From: Eremococcus coleocola DSM 15696
GTDB lineage: Bacteria; Bacillota; Bacilli; Lactobacillales; Aerococcaceae
Direction: 5' to 3'
NCBI RefSeq assembly: GCF_000428865.1
Contig: NZ_KE386808.1
Span: 38,417 to 93,938, forward strand
Length of the DNA stretch: 55,522 nucleotides
Under the pieces are notes generated by a model that saw only the letters and a program-made list of their open reading frames with translations, was not told the origin of the DNA and searched no databases. The position numbers and the translations under genes were made by a program. Shown one piece after another: positions 7,543 through 15,072 of this stretch. Each line of letters begins with the position of its first letter. Positions within the stretch are counted from its first letter, which is position 1.

Positions 7543-8243
7543 ATGAATTTTCAAGAATTAGTTGATTTAGATTTTCAAGCGCTTAATTTTATTACCATTT
7601 CAGTCAGAGTGCTTATGGCGATAGTCGTAGGTGCCATTCTTGGTTATGAACGGGAAAAGTGAACCGGTCAGCGGGTTTGCGGACCCATACCTTGGTTTGT
7701 TTGACGGCATGTACGGTGATGATGACCAATGTTTATGCTTATGATTTTTATGAAGCCTCGTCCGTGACCCGGATGGCAGCCCAGGTCATTTCTGGAATCG
7801 GTTTTTTAGGGGCGGGGACGATTTTGGTCACCCGAGGGAATCAAATTAGGGGCCTTACCACGGCTGCTTCACTTTGGTCGGCTGCTTGTATAGGTTTGAC
7901 GATTGGTATTGGCTTCTATGAAGCGGCTATTGTTGTGACAATTGCTATCGTCATCATTTTGGTTTCTTTTAGTCCTATTAAAGACCGGATTCAAAGTCGG
8001 TCAGATTATATTGAAGCGCTTGTGGACTTATCAGGCGAGAATGCCCTCATGAATTTATTCAATTTCTGTCATAAAAAAGATATTCATATTTCCAGTCTCC
8101 ACCCCCATGAATTACAGGGGCAGGCTAAGTCTTTATATTATTTATCGGCTAGTTTGAATGGGTCAGATAGAGCTAAGTTTTTGGAAGAATTTAAATCAGA
8201 AACCGGCATTGAAATTACTTTGATTAGTAGCCAAATGGAATAA
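7543..8243 (+). pseudogene. MgtC/SapB-family membrane protein, split by a -1 frameshift
   Basis: Frame 1 starts at ATG 7543 (AGGAGGGAG upstream) and stops at TGA 7660. It encodes the first MgtC helix and the LGYERE motif. The protein continues in another frame from 7659 to 8243 with NRSAGLRTHTLVCL, the diagnostic MgtC signature, then GIGFLGAGTILV, the GLTTAASLW helix and a C-terminal ACT-like cytoplasmic domain. One extra A in the A4 run at 7655-7658 restores ...YEREKVNRSAGLRTH.... MgtC proteins affect magnesium homeostasis and envelope energetics. Without correction the product ends after 39 residues. Sequencing error is the main alternative. Confidence 0.8.
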
Positions 8244-8327
8244 AGTGTGTCCAAGCTAAGGTCGCAAGATAACGTGGCGGTCAAGGTTAATCTGTAGTAA
8301 TTACTATTTAGAATCTTTACAATTAAG

Positions 8328-8364
8328 ACTTGTATTTGAATAATAATTAACCTATAATACAAGT
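8328..8364 (+). promoter_or_regulatory. Promoter of the metal-efflux ATPase, with overlapping inverted repeat
   Basis: TTGTAT (8330-8335), 17 bp, TATAAT (8353-8358). A perfect 9-bp inverted repeat, ACTTGTATT (8328-8336) and AATACAAGT (8356-8364), straddles both promoter boxes. A repressor could bind it, but no matching regulator gene is nearby. It does not fit the PerR or Fur consensus well. Confidence 0.6.
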
Positions 8365-8377
8365 ATAGAAAAACAAC

Positions 8378-8505
8378 TTAATAAATGAACAAGCGGTGGA
8401 AACCCATGCAGCCGGATGATTGGCTAGTCGCCAATCATAGCAGTTCGCTCAAGAGCGCAATTGTGAGACGTATTACTATGTCTTATTTTTGCGATATTTT
8501 TTATT
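8378..8505 (+). promoter_or_regulatory. czcD/NiCo-type (iron-II-sensing) riboswitch with intrinsic terminator
   Basis: The leader between the promoter and the ATPase matches the NiCo/czcD aptamer pattern. An AAGCGG joining segment precedes helix GGTGG-AAA-CCC, then the identity block ATGCAGCCGG. A third helix TGATTGGC/GCCAATCA (around 8417-8437) and TAGCAG follow. The fourth helix is CGCTC-AA-GAGCG (8446-8457), then TGTGAGAC. The known aptamer has AUGCAGCCGG, CAACAG and UGUGGGACAG at the same places. The 3' side of helix 4 (CGCAA, 8456-8460) also pairs with TTGCG (8489-8493), and TGAGAC pairs with GTCTTA, making a terminator hairpin followed by TATTTTTTATT. Metal binding should therefore block termination (an ON switch). 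The closing helix P1 is not clear to me. Confidence 0.72.
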
Positions 8506-8536
8506 AAGGGTAAAAGATTATTTAGGAGGGATTACT

Positions 8537-10375
8537 ATGGTAAAGTACTTTTTATCAACGCAATCTGGTCGTTTACTCGTCGCTGGAACACTTTTGTTTA
8601 TTGTCGCTTATTTCTTGACCCAACCCCTACAAGCCTATGTCACATATCTTGCAATGATCTTTTTAGGTTATGAATCGACTCATCATGCTGTCATCGATAC
8701 CTTTGAAAAAAGAAAACCGAATGTTGATTTATTGATGGTCCTAGCTGCGGTCGGAGCGGCTTTGATCCATTATGAAATGGAAGGGGCCATGTTACTCTTT
8801 ATTTTTAACTTAGCCGAAAACTTAGAACACTATGCCAACCAAAAATCTACCAAGGAAATTAAAGCCTTGATGAATCAAGTGCCTCAAAAAGCTAAGAAAA
8901 TCCAAGCTTCTGGTGAAGTTTTAGAGGTTGAAACGGAGAGCCTCCAAGTAGGCGACCGCGTTTTAGTCTCTAAAGGCGACCAAGTTCCGATTGATGGTTA
9001 TGCAGACCAAGTGGTCCAAGTAAATGAAGCAGCCTTGACGGGTGAATCTGTGCCGGTAGCCAAGGAAGCGGGAGCTGAAGTTTTTGCCGGAACAGTCAAT
9101 GAAGGAAATGCCTTTAATCTGGAAGTTTCTAAAGCGGCCGACCAGACCATCTTCTCTAATATTATCCGAATGGTTAAAACAGCTCAAGAACGTCCTTCCC
9201 GGGTCTCTAAACGTATTGATAAAATAGAACCTTATTATGTGACCGCCGTTTTATTATTAGTGCCACTTTTCATTTTTCTATTGATGCAATGGCAAGGCCT
9301 ACCATTTAGAGAGGCCTTTTACCGGGGGATGGTCTTCCTAACGGTGGCCAGTCCATGTGCCTTGGTGGCTTCTGTGACGCCGGCGACCCTGTCTGCTATC
9401 TCTAATGGGGCTCGTCATGGCATTCTTTTCAAGGGGGGTGCTGCCCTAGAAGCTTTAGCTTCAATGTCTGTTTTATTAAGTGATAAGACTGGGACTTTAA
9501 CGGTGGGGGACTTTGCCGTGGTAGATTCTCAAATGGCTGATCCTGCTTATTTAGCTCAAGTGATAACCATGGAACAAGAATCTAACCATCCGATTGCTAA
9601 AGCTTTAGTCACTTATTTGGACAAAATGGATATTCATCCTTTAAGTAAATCAGCTAAGGTTGAAGAAGTTGCGGGTAAAGGACTTAAAATGGGGGACCTA
9701 ATGATTGGTAAACCGGCCAATTTTACCGAATTTGCTGACCCCCACAATTACCGCCAAGCTTATCAAGCCAACCATTCAGTCGTTTTAGTTACTGATAAGG
9801 ATCAAATTGTCGGTTACTTTGCCTTATCTGACCAAATACGTCCCCAAGCTAAAGCAGCAGTGAATGACTTTAAAGCGGCCGGGGTGGATGTTCATTTGTT
9901 AACAGGCGACAATCTTCAAGTAGCTCAAGCTGTTGCTCATGAAGTTGGGATTGACCATGTTGAAGCTGGGATGATGCCGGAAGATAAATACAATCAAGTT
10001 CTTGATCTTCAAAAGACGCAAGCGATTGTAGGTATGATTGGGGATGGCATCAATGATGCGCCGGCCCTAGCTGCTGCAGATATTGGAATTGGTATGGGGG
10101 CCGGTTCAGCCGTTGCTTTAGAATCATCCGATGTGATAATTGCTAAGAACAACTTGCAAGAATTGCTCTATGCTTATCAAGTGAGTCACCATTTAAATCA
10201 TATTATTAATCAAAATATGATTTTTGCGGTGGGGGTTATCATCTTTTTAATTAGCTTAAATCTATTTGGCGTTTTACCTCTACCTTTAGCGGTAGCTTGT
10301 CATGAAGGGTCAACGATTTTAGTCATTTTAAATGGCCTTCGCTTATTAGCAGGCAAACCTCAAGAAAAGAAATAG
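8537..10375 (+). CDS. P1B-4-type metal-transporting P-type ATPase (probable Fe(II)/Co/Zn efflux)
   Basis: The 612-residue pump has TGES at about residue 168 (actuator), SPC at 272-274 in the ion-binding helix, DKTGT with the phosphorylated Asp at about 316, GDGINDAP near 502 and HEGST near 589. SPC combined with a C-terminal HEG(S/G)T and no N-terminal metal-binding domain defines the P1B-4 group. That group includes B. subtilis PfeT, Listeria FrvA and streptococcal PmtA, which export ferrous iron. I chose ATG 8537, preceded by AGGAGG; a longer frame from 8489 runs into the riboswitch terminator. The czcD-type riboswitch upstream, reported for this class to sense Fe(II), supports iron export over zinc or cadmium. 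The exact metal is inferred. Confidence 0.9.
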   Translation: MVKYFLSTQSGRLLVAGTLLFIVAYFLTQPLQAYVTYLAMIFLGYESTHHAVIDTFEKRKPNVDLLMVLAAVGAALIHYEMEGAMLLFIFNLAENLEHYANQKSTKEIKALMNQVPQKAKKIQASGEVLEVETESLQVGDRVLVSKGDQVPIDGYADQVVQVNEAALTGESVPVAKEAGAEVFAGTVNEGNAFNLEVSKAADQTIFSNIIRMVKTAQERPSRVSKRIDKIEPYYVTAVLLLVPLFIFLLMQWQGLPFREAFYRGMVFLTVASPCALVASVTPATLSAISNGARHGILFKGGAALEALASMSVLLSDKTGTLTVGDFAVVDSQMADPAYLAQVITMEQESNHPIAKALVTYLDKMDIHPLSKSAKVEEVAGKGLKMGDLMIGKPANFTEFADPHNYRQAYQANHSVVLVTDKDQIVGYFALSDQIRPQAKAAVNDFKAAGVDVHLLTGDNLQVAQAVAHEVGIDHVEAGMMPEDKYNQVLDLQKTQAIVGMIGDGINDAPALAAADIGIGMGAGSAVALESSDVIIAKNNLQELLYAYQVSHHLNHIINQNMIFAVGVIIFLISLNLFGVLPLPLAVACHEGSTILVILNGLRLLAGKPQEKK

Positions 10376-10390
10376 TAAAGTTAAAATAAA

Positions 10391-10451
10391 AAGTCCTCAA
10401 AGTAGGAGACTGGGTCAAAGGGTCCAGTTTCCATTACTTTGAGGATTTTTT
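10391..10451. terminator. Bidirectional terminator between the ATPase gene and fbp
   Basis: The outer stem AAGTCCTCAAAGTA (10391-10404) pairs with TACTTTGAGGATTT (from 10435), and an inner hairpin lies around GACTGGGTC...GGTCCAGTTTC. It is flanked by A-rich and T-rich tracts on both sides. Confidence 0.88.
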
Positions 10452-10481
10452 AAATGGAGCAAGGTAAAAATCGAGTCCCGC

Positions 10482-12338
10482 TTATTTTTCTAAGAGGTCA
10501 TTGATTTGTTGACTGAGTTGGTGGCCAATATCTGTTTGGCCCACCATTTTCCGGGTTGCCCGTTTAAAAACAATTTCTTGTTGTGGAAGTTCTTCTTGGA
10601 GATTTTTGATTGCGTTTGCCCGGCTTGTAAATGGGTGGTGAGCCACTAAATAAACTTCATTTGAGTTATCAATCAGGGTGTAGCCAGCTAAGCCAGTCTT
10701 TTTTTGGTAGGCCCGGGATAAGCCCCCATCGATAACTAAACACTTGCCATGGGCTTTAATTGGACGCTCACCTTTTAAGGCTTTAACGGGGGTATGACCA
10801 TTAACAATGTAACCTGATTCATCTAAACCAAATTCTTGCAAGAGTTTAACACAGAAGTCTTCATGATTACGGAATTCATAATAAGGATTTTGAGGTTCTT
10901 TATGGGTAGTCTTATCTGGAATGAAGTATCGTTCAAAGGTTTTCATCGTTTTCTTGCCAAAAAGAGTTGACCCTTCACCACACCAGATATACCATACCAG
11001 ATCGGTGGCATGATCGTCGGTAATTTCAGGGTGGTTATAAGCTTCATGAATGGCTTGATCATAGAAATCCATTAAAGATCGACCTCTATAGGATTTGCCT
11101 TGGAATGTCACTGGCATAAAATCGCCATTCGGTAGACAAGGCATGCAACCGTGGAAAAGTAGGTTCCCATTATTCAAAGTATAAAGTTGGCCCAGACTCA
11201 TTAAGAAGTCAATATGTTTTTTGAACCGTTTAGAGTGTTGGAGTTGATTGGCAAGGTCCAAAATTAATAGTTCTTCACCTAGGGTTAATTCGTACGGTTT
11301 TTCTGGATCTACTAATTGGAAACACCCATTTTCAATGGGGTAGGTTTGACCATCAATTGTAATCTGACTATAGTCTTCATTCATAATATGTAATTGTTTG
11401 CGGTCATCCATCTTAAAGTCGGGACGGCGATCGATGATTTGACCTTCTAGTTTAAATTGGATGATTGAGATAGCCTGGTGCATTTTGGTAATCGATAGGA
11501 ATTTATCGGGACGAATCGAATTTTTATCAATGCCTCTTGGATGGAAGGCGGGGTTATCTTCATAGTATTTATCCGCAAATTTAGCAAGACGCGATAAATC
11601 AATACCATAACCTTCTTCTAACAAACGAATATGACCATAGCGTAAGGAAATCCGTAAGGCGATAGCTAAAAGAGCGAGGGAACCGGAATAAGCTCCAATC
11701 CAGATGATATCATGGTTACCTAATTGTAAGTCCATGCTAGGCACTTCCATCAGGGCATCAATAATGGAATCTGGATGAGACCCCCGGTCGTAGATATCAC
11801 CTAAGATATGCAGGTGATCTACTACAAATTGCTGAATAACCCGAGCTAGACTGACCGCAAAGTGGGAGGCTAGGTCCAAATCAATGATCGACTGGAAGAT
11901 AGCGTCATAATAGGCTTGTTTATTTGAATCTTGGTCGTATTGATAAAGGAGTTCTTCCATAATGTAGGCATATTCTTCTGGTAAGGCTTTACGTACCTTG
12001 GACCGGGTATATTTACTTGAAACATGGCGGGTGACCTTAACCAGTCGGTTCAGTAAGACCTTCCATTGGTCTGAAGAATACGTTTTATTCTCAATAAATT
12101 CTTCGGGATAATAAATAGTAAAACAGAGAATATTTTGTTCTTTCTGGGTTAATTCTCCCGAGAATAATTCAGCTATTTTGATAGAAATGATACCCGAACA
12201 TGATCGTTTAAGATGGTCAAAGGCTTCAAATTCACCATGAATATCAGAAATAAAGTGTTCTGTTGCTTTAGGTAAGGCTTGAATGGCTTTAAGGTTAATA
12301 ATTTCTGTTAAATCAGCCGAAGTTTTACAACTTGTCAT
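10482..12338 (-). CDS. fbp: Fructose-1,6-bisphosphatase, class 3
   Basis: This gluconeogenic enzyme hydrolyses fructose-1,6-bisphosphate to fructose-6-phosphate. At 618 residues it is close to the 640-670 usual for the Firmicutes class 3 (metallophosphatase-fold) type. Metal-binding motifs are visible in order: FISDIHGEFEAF near residue 30, ILGDIYDRGSHPD, LQLGNHDIIW, and later VNGHTPVKALKGE and LVIDGGLSRAY. The start follows a GGAG on the minus strand about 13 bases away, which is a little long. The gene is single, bounded by the shared terminator on one side and a divergent gene on the other. Class 3 FBPases are restricted mainly to Firmicutes, supporting the taxonomic call. Confidence 0.97.
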   Translation of the reverse strand: MTSCKTSADLTEIINLKAIQALPKATEHFISDIHGEFEAFDHLKRSCSGIISIKIAELFSGELTQKEQNILCFTIYYPEEFIENKTYSSDQWKVLLNRLVKVTRHVSSKYTRSKVRKALPEEYAYIMEELLYQYDQDSNKQAYYDAIFQSIIDLDLASHFAVSLARVIQQFVVDHLHILGDIYDRGSHPDSIIDALMEVPSMDLQLGNHDIIWIGAYSGSLALLAIALRISLRYGHIRLLEEGYGIDLSRLAKFADKYYEDNPAFHPRGIDKNSIRPDKFLSITKMHQAISIIQFKLEGQIIDRRPDFKMDDRKQLHIMNEDYSQITIDGQTYPIENGCFQLVDPEKPYELTLGEELLILDLANQLQHSKRFKKHIDFLMSLGQLYTLNNGNLLFHGCMPCLPNGDFMPVTFQGKSYRGRSLMDFYDQAIHEAYNHPEITDDHATDLVWYIWCGEGSTLFGKKTMKTFERYFIPDKTTHKEPQNPYYEFRNHEDFCVKLLQEFGLDESGYIVNGHTPVKALKGERPIKAHGKCLVIDGGLSRAYQKKTGLAGYTLIDNSNEVYLVAHHPFTSRANAIKNLQEELPQQEIVFKRATRKMVGQTDIGHQLSQQINDLLEK

Positions 12339-12429
12339 AGATAGGATCCAACTCCTTTTTATTTGTTTAAACAGATTATAACAGAAAAATTTTATTTGGG
12401 ATATATTTTCTGTGACTTTAAGCCTGATA

Positions 12430-12438
12430 TGTTATACT
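12430..12438 (+). promoter_or_regulatory. Extended -10 promoter upstream of the 12469 gene
   Basis: TG-T-TATACT (12430-12438) with a poor -35 region. The start site would be about 12445, some 24 bases before ATG 12469. Confidence 0.5.
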
Positions 12439-12468
12439 GACTTATATAAGCTGAAATGGAGTGATAGA

Positions 12469-12906
12469 ATGTCTGTGATTAATGATAATTTTGTTCAACT
12501 TTTAAATAGTAAAAAGGTGCCACTTAAAAGCCAAGAAATTGAAAATGGACATATGTTACATCGTATGAATTTCCAAATTCAAAAAAATCGTGCCTCAGCC
12601 ATTGAAGTAATTATTCAGGGTGGTCAAGATGACTATGCTGATGCCCAAGTAATCTATCGTAATATCTATAATATGAAAGATCGGGCGCAAGAAGGTCAAG
12701 CTTTAGAATTAATTAACCAGCTTAATGAAATGCGGACCGGTTATTATAATCTATTCTTAGCTGGCGATGGCGAAATCTTTTTAAGGACCTTGATGCGGGT
12801 GGGTCAAGATCCAGAACCTCTTTATCAAACCATGATTATGGGATCTGGCATTGCTCGAAACTTAGTTAAAGAATTTGAGACCAGCCTCGATGGCAAAAAA
12901 GCGTAG
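12469..12906 (+). CDS. Small cytoplasmic protein of unknown function, possibly YbjN-like
   Basis: The 145-residue soluble protein has an alternating strand-helix layout (NDNFVQLLNSKKVPL, AIEVIIQGGQDDYADAQVIY, ALELINQLNEMRTGYYNLFL, EIFLRTLMRV). This resembles the YbjN/secretion-chaperone fold, where small proteins bind partner polypeptides. The resemblance is by layout only and I do not recognise the protein. I chose ATG 12469 (GGAGTGA upstream) over the longer frame from 12412, which covers the promoter. The YitT gene follows 12 bp later, so the pair is likely one transcript. Confidence 0.75.
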   Translation: MSVINDNFVQLLNSKKVPLKSQEIENGHMLHRMNFQIQKNRASAIEVIIQGGQDDYADAQVIYRNIYNMKDRAQEGQALELINQLNEMRTGYYNLFLAGDGEIFLRTLMRVGQDPEPLYQTMIMGSGIARNLVKEFETSLDGKKA

Positions 12907-12918
12907 GTAGTTCTTGTG

Positions 12919-13857
12919 ATGAATCGTCTACTAGTAAAATATCCAGCCTTAAATTATGTTTTTACGGTTCTTTTGATTTTATTTTCATCCCTTTGTTTTG
13001 GGGTGTCCTTGAATTTATTCTTAATTCCGGGTCATATTTATTCTGGTGGTTTAATTGGTTTCGCCCAGTTAGTAACCTATGCCTTGGAAAATCTCCTCCC
13101 CCAACCTATCATGGTGCAAACTGGTACAATTTACTTCTTAATGAATATTCCAGTTATCATCTTATCCTGGGTGCAATTAGGGCGTAAATTCACCCTCCTA
13201 ACCCTAGTTGTGGTTGCCGTATCATCTTTAGCGTCAAATATAATCCCGATTACTCAAATTTCATCCGAACCCTTGTTGAATGCCATTGTCGGCGGGGTGA
13301 TTGCCGGTGTGGGGATTGGACCCTTAATTCGTTATGGGATGTCCTCAGGTGGTCTAGATATTGTTTCAATGGTTATTCACCGTAAGACTGGGATGAATGT
13401 GGGCTCTTTGAACTTTATGATGAATATGATTATTATTGGCTTTTCAGCGGCCATTTATTCGCTAGAGTTAGCCCTATTTACTCTAATTTCTATGTTCGTT
13501 ACTTCTTATATGATTAATATCATCCATACGAATGAAGAACGTTTAACTGTTTTTATCGTTACCAGTGAGGTTAATCCAGTGGTTCAGTCAATTTATGCCA
13601 ATCTTCATCGGGGAATTACTATTTTGGATGCCTACGGGGGTTATTCTAATTCGACACGAAAGGTTTTAATGGTTGTGATTAACCGGTATGAACTCTTCGA
13701 CTTAGAAATGGCCGTGGAAGAAGTCGATCCCAAGGCCTTCGTCAATATTATTAAATCAATCCGGGTTAATGGTCATTTCTTAACCCGGCAGCAACAAGAA
13801 AGAATGGATAAAATGAAAGCCGGTATGACAGACAGCCGGAAATTTTACGAATCCTAA
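12919..13857 (+). CDS. YitT-family membrane protein (DUF161 + DUF2179)
   Basis: The 312-residue protein has about five hydrophobic helices in its first 210 residues. They include a Gly-rich LFLIPGHIYSGGLIGFAQLV segment and GPLIRYGMSSGGLDIVSMVI, which mark the YitT family. A cytoplasmic DUF2179 domain follows (LTVFIVTSEVNPVVQSIY ... RGITILDAYGGYS ... VLMVVINRYEL ... DPKAFVNI). The function of YitT proteins is not established. ATG 12919 is preferred to the overlapping GTG 12916 because of AGGTAG spacing, but the two are close. A second family member lies at 42990 in this window, and they share the same domain order. A strong terminator follows. Confidence 0.88.
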   Translation: MNRLLVKYPALNYVFTVLLILFSSLCFGVSLNLFLIPGHIYSGGLIGFAQLVTYALENLLPQPIMVQTGTIYFLMNIPVIILSWVQLGRKFTLLTLVVVAVSSLASNIIPITQISSEPLLNAIVGGVIAGVGIGPLIRYGMSSGGLDIVSMVIHRKTGMNVGSLNFMMNMIIIGFSAAIYSLELALFTLISMFVTSYMINIIHTNEERLTVFIVTSEVNPVVQSIYANLHRGITILDAYGGYSNSTRKVLMVVINRYELFDLEMAVEEVDPKAFVNIIKSIRVNGHFLTRQQQERMDKMKAGMTDSRKFYES

Positions 13858-13871
13858 TTTATAACAATTCG

Positions 13872-13907
13872 GGGAGCGGGCAAAAAGCCCAGCTCCCTTC
13901 ATTTTTT
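13872..13907 (+). terminator. Terminator of the yitT-type gene
   Basis: GGGAGCGGGC (13872-13881) pairs with GCCCAGCTCCC (13887-13897) with one bulge, followed by a T-rich tract ATTTTTTATT. Confidence 0.88.
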
Positions 13908-13927
13908 ATTCGTGCTTTTTGATATAT

Positions 13928-14100
13928 TTAGTTTTTGGGGTGGGAATAATCTAGAGTTTCTGGCAAAATCGGTGAACGCATGATCTCAAGTCCATCGCTG
14001 GATTCACCGAATACAATCCACCCATTCTAGCGAAAACCATAGAATATTCTTAACCTTCCGCTCAAATTTCCTTCATCTTTGAGACGATTTTTATAAGTCG
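13928..14100 (-). pseudogene. Unidentified decayed coding remnant
   Basis: On the minus strand a frame ending at a stop (13928-13930) reads GWIVFGESSDGLEIMRSPIL followed by PETLDYSHPKN. Upstream it continues as RLKDEGNLSGRLRIFYGFR with one in-frame stop between the two parts. The composition looks protein-like and not random, but no start codon with a ribosome-binding site is seen and I do not recognise a family. The rest of the 300-bp gap holds only the two flanking terminators. Confidence 0.35.
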
Positions 14101-14106
14101 ATAATA

Positions 14107-14140
14107 AAAAAGCTTGGCCTACAATTAGCCAAGCTTTAAT
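14107..14140 (-). terminator. Terminator of the Cof-type phosphatase gene
   Basis: AAAGCTTGGC and GCCAAGCTTT form a 10-bp perfect stem (14109-14118 / 14128-14137). Read on the minus strand, a T run follows. Confidence 0.85.
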
Positions 14141-14157
14141 TATTTTCTATTAAATGA

Positions 14158-14970
14158 TTATTTCAGATTAAAATATTCTTCCAAGAATAAGGCTAAGCCA
14201 TCTTGGTCATTGGTATAATCGGTCACGGCATCTGCCACAGCTAAAACTTCTGGCACAGCATTCTTCATGGCTACCCCTAAACCGGCATATTGGAGCATTT
14301 CTAAATCATTATTTTCGTCTCCAAAAGCCAAGATATTTTGGAGAGGAATATGATAAAAATCGGCAATGGCTTGGACGCCGCGGTTCTTATAGATTCCTGC
14401 ATGAATGACTTCTAGTAAAGGTAAAACTCCACCCCAAGTTCTAACGGAAACACTATCCCCATAATGAGCAATAATTCTGTCTTCAATGACCTTCATATTA
14501 CTTTCAGCACAAAGAATAGTAAGGGCAGTCGGATTATCTAAAAGGGATTTACGGTTCAGGCTAGCAATAAGATTGGAATCCTTTGGGAAAAAGGGACTGT
14601 CTGGAATATTTAGGTTGGAAGAATAAAGTTGTTCTTTTCCTTCAGCCAAGATCATGTCAATTCCTAACTCATCCTGTTTGGTTAGCAAATCAAAGGCAAT
14701 TTCTTTATCCAATTCATAATGATATCCGCCTAGCCAAGCTGGTCGACTAGGATAATGGCAATAAGCACCGTTAAAATTTACAATGGGATTATCTAAGCCG
14801 ATTTGGCGGTATATATCACGACTATTCCGGTAAGGTCGACCGGTTACAATACAAACTAAATGACCTAATTGGTCCAATTTGCGTAGGGTTTCAATCGTTT
14901 TTTCACTTAATTGGGCTTGGTCGTTTAAGGTGGTGCCATCTAAATCGATGGCAATTAGGTGTTGTTGCAT
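14158..14970 (-). CDS. Cof-type HAD-superfamily sugar-phosphate phosphatase
   Basis: The 270-residue protein carries HAD motif I AIDLDGTTLND (nucleophile and acid/base Asp) at residues 7-17, motif II IVTGRPYRNS near 42, a Lys in motif III (YKNRG near 195), and motif IV FGDENNDLEML near 217. The C2B cap between motifs II and III is the Cof/YidA type. These enzymes dephosphorylate sugar phosphates, flavin or pyridoxal phosphates; the substrate is not predictable. The stop is close to its own terminator. A ribosome-binding site (AAAGGGG) precedes the ATG on the minus strand. It is divergent from the hydrolase at 15073. Confidence 0.92.
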   Translation of the reverse strand: MQQHLIAIDLDGTTLNDQAQLSEKTIETLRKLDQLGHLVCIVTGRPYRNSRDIYRQIGLDNPIVNFNGAYCHYPSRPAWLGGYHYELDKEIAFDLLTKQDELGIDMILAEGKEQLYSSNLNIPDSPFFPKDSNLIASLNRKSLLDNPTALTILCAESNMKVIEDRIIAHYGDSVSVRTWGGVLPLLEVIHAGIYKNRGVQAIADFYHIPLQNILAFGDENNDLEMLQYAGLGVAMKNAVPEVLAVADAVTDYTNDQDGLALFLEEYFNLK

Positions 14971-15010
14971 GCAGCTACCCCTTTCTACTACACTTTATTA
15001 TAGCGAATTG

Positions 15011-15040
15011 TTGGACTTTGTAAAATTTTTTTACTATATT
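15011..15040 (+). promoter_or_regulatory. Promoter of the 15073 hydrolase gene
   Basis: TTGGAC (15011-15016), 18 bp, TATATT (15035-15040). Confidence 0.5.
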
Positions 15041-15072
15041 AAAGTAAATCTGTGAATAGGGAGAAGTCGACC

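Noticed and set aside
8328-8364. PerR or Fur box upstream of the ATPase
   Set aside because: The sequence matches the known 15-bp PerR/Fur consensus at too few positions.
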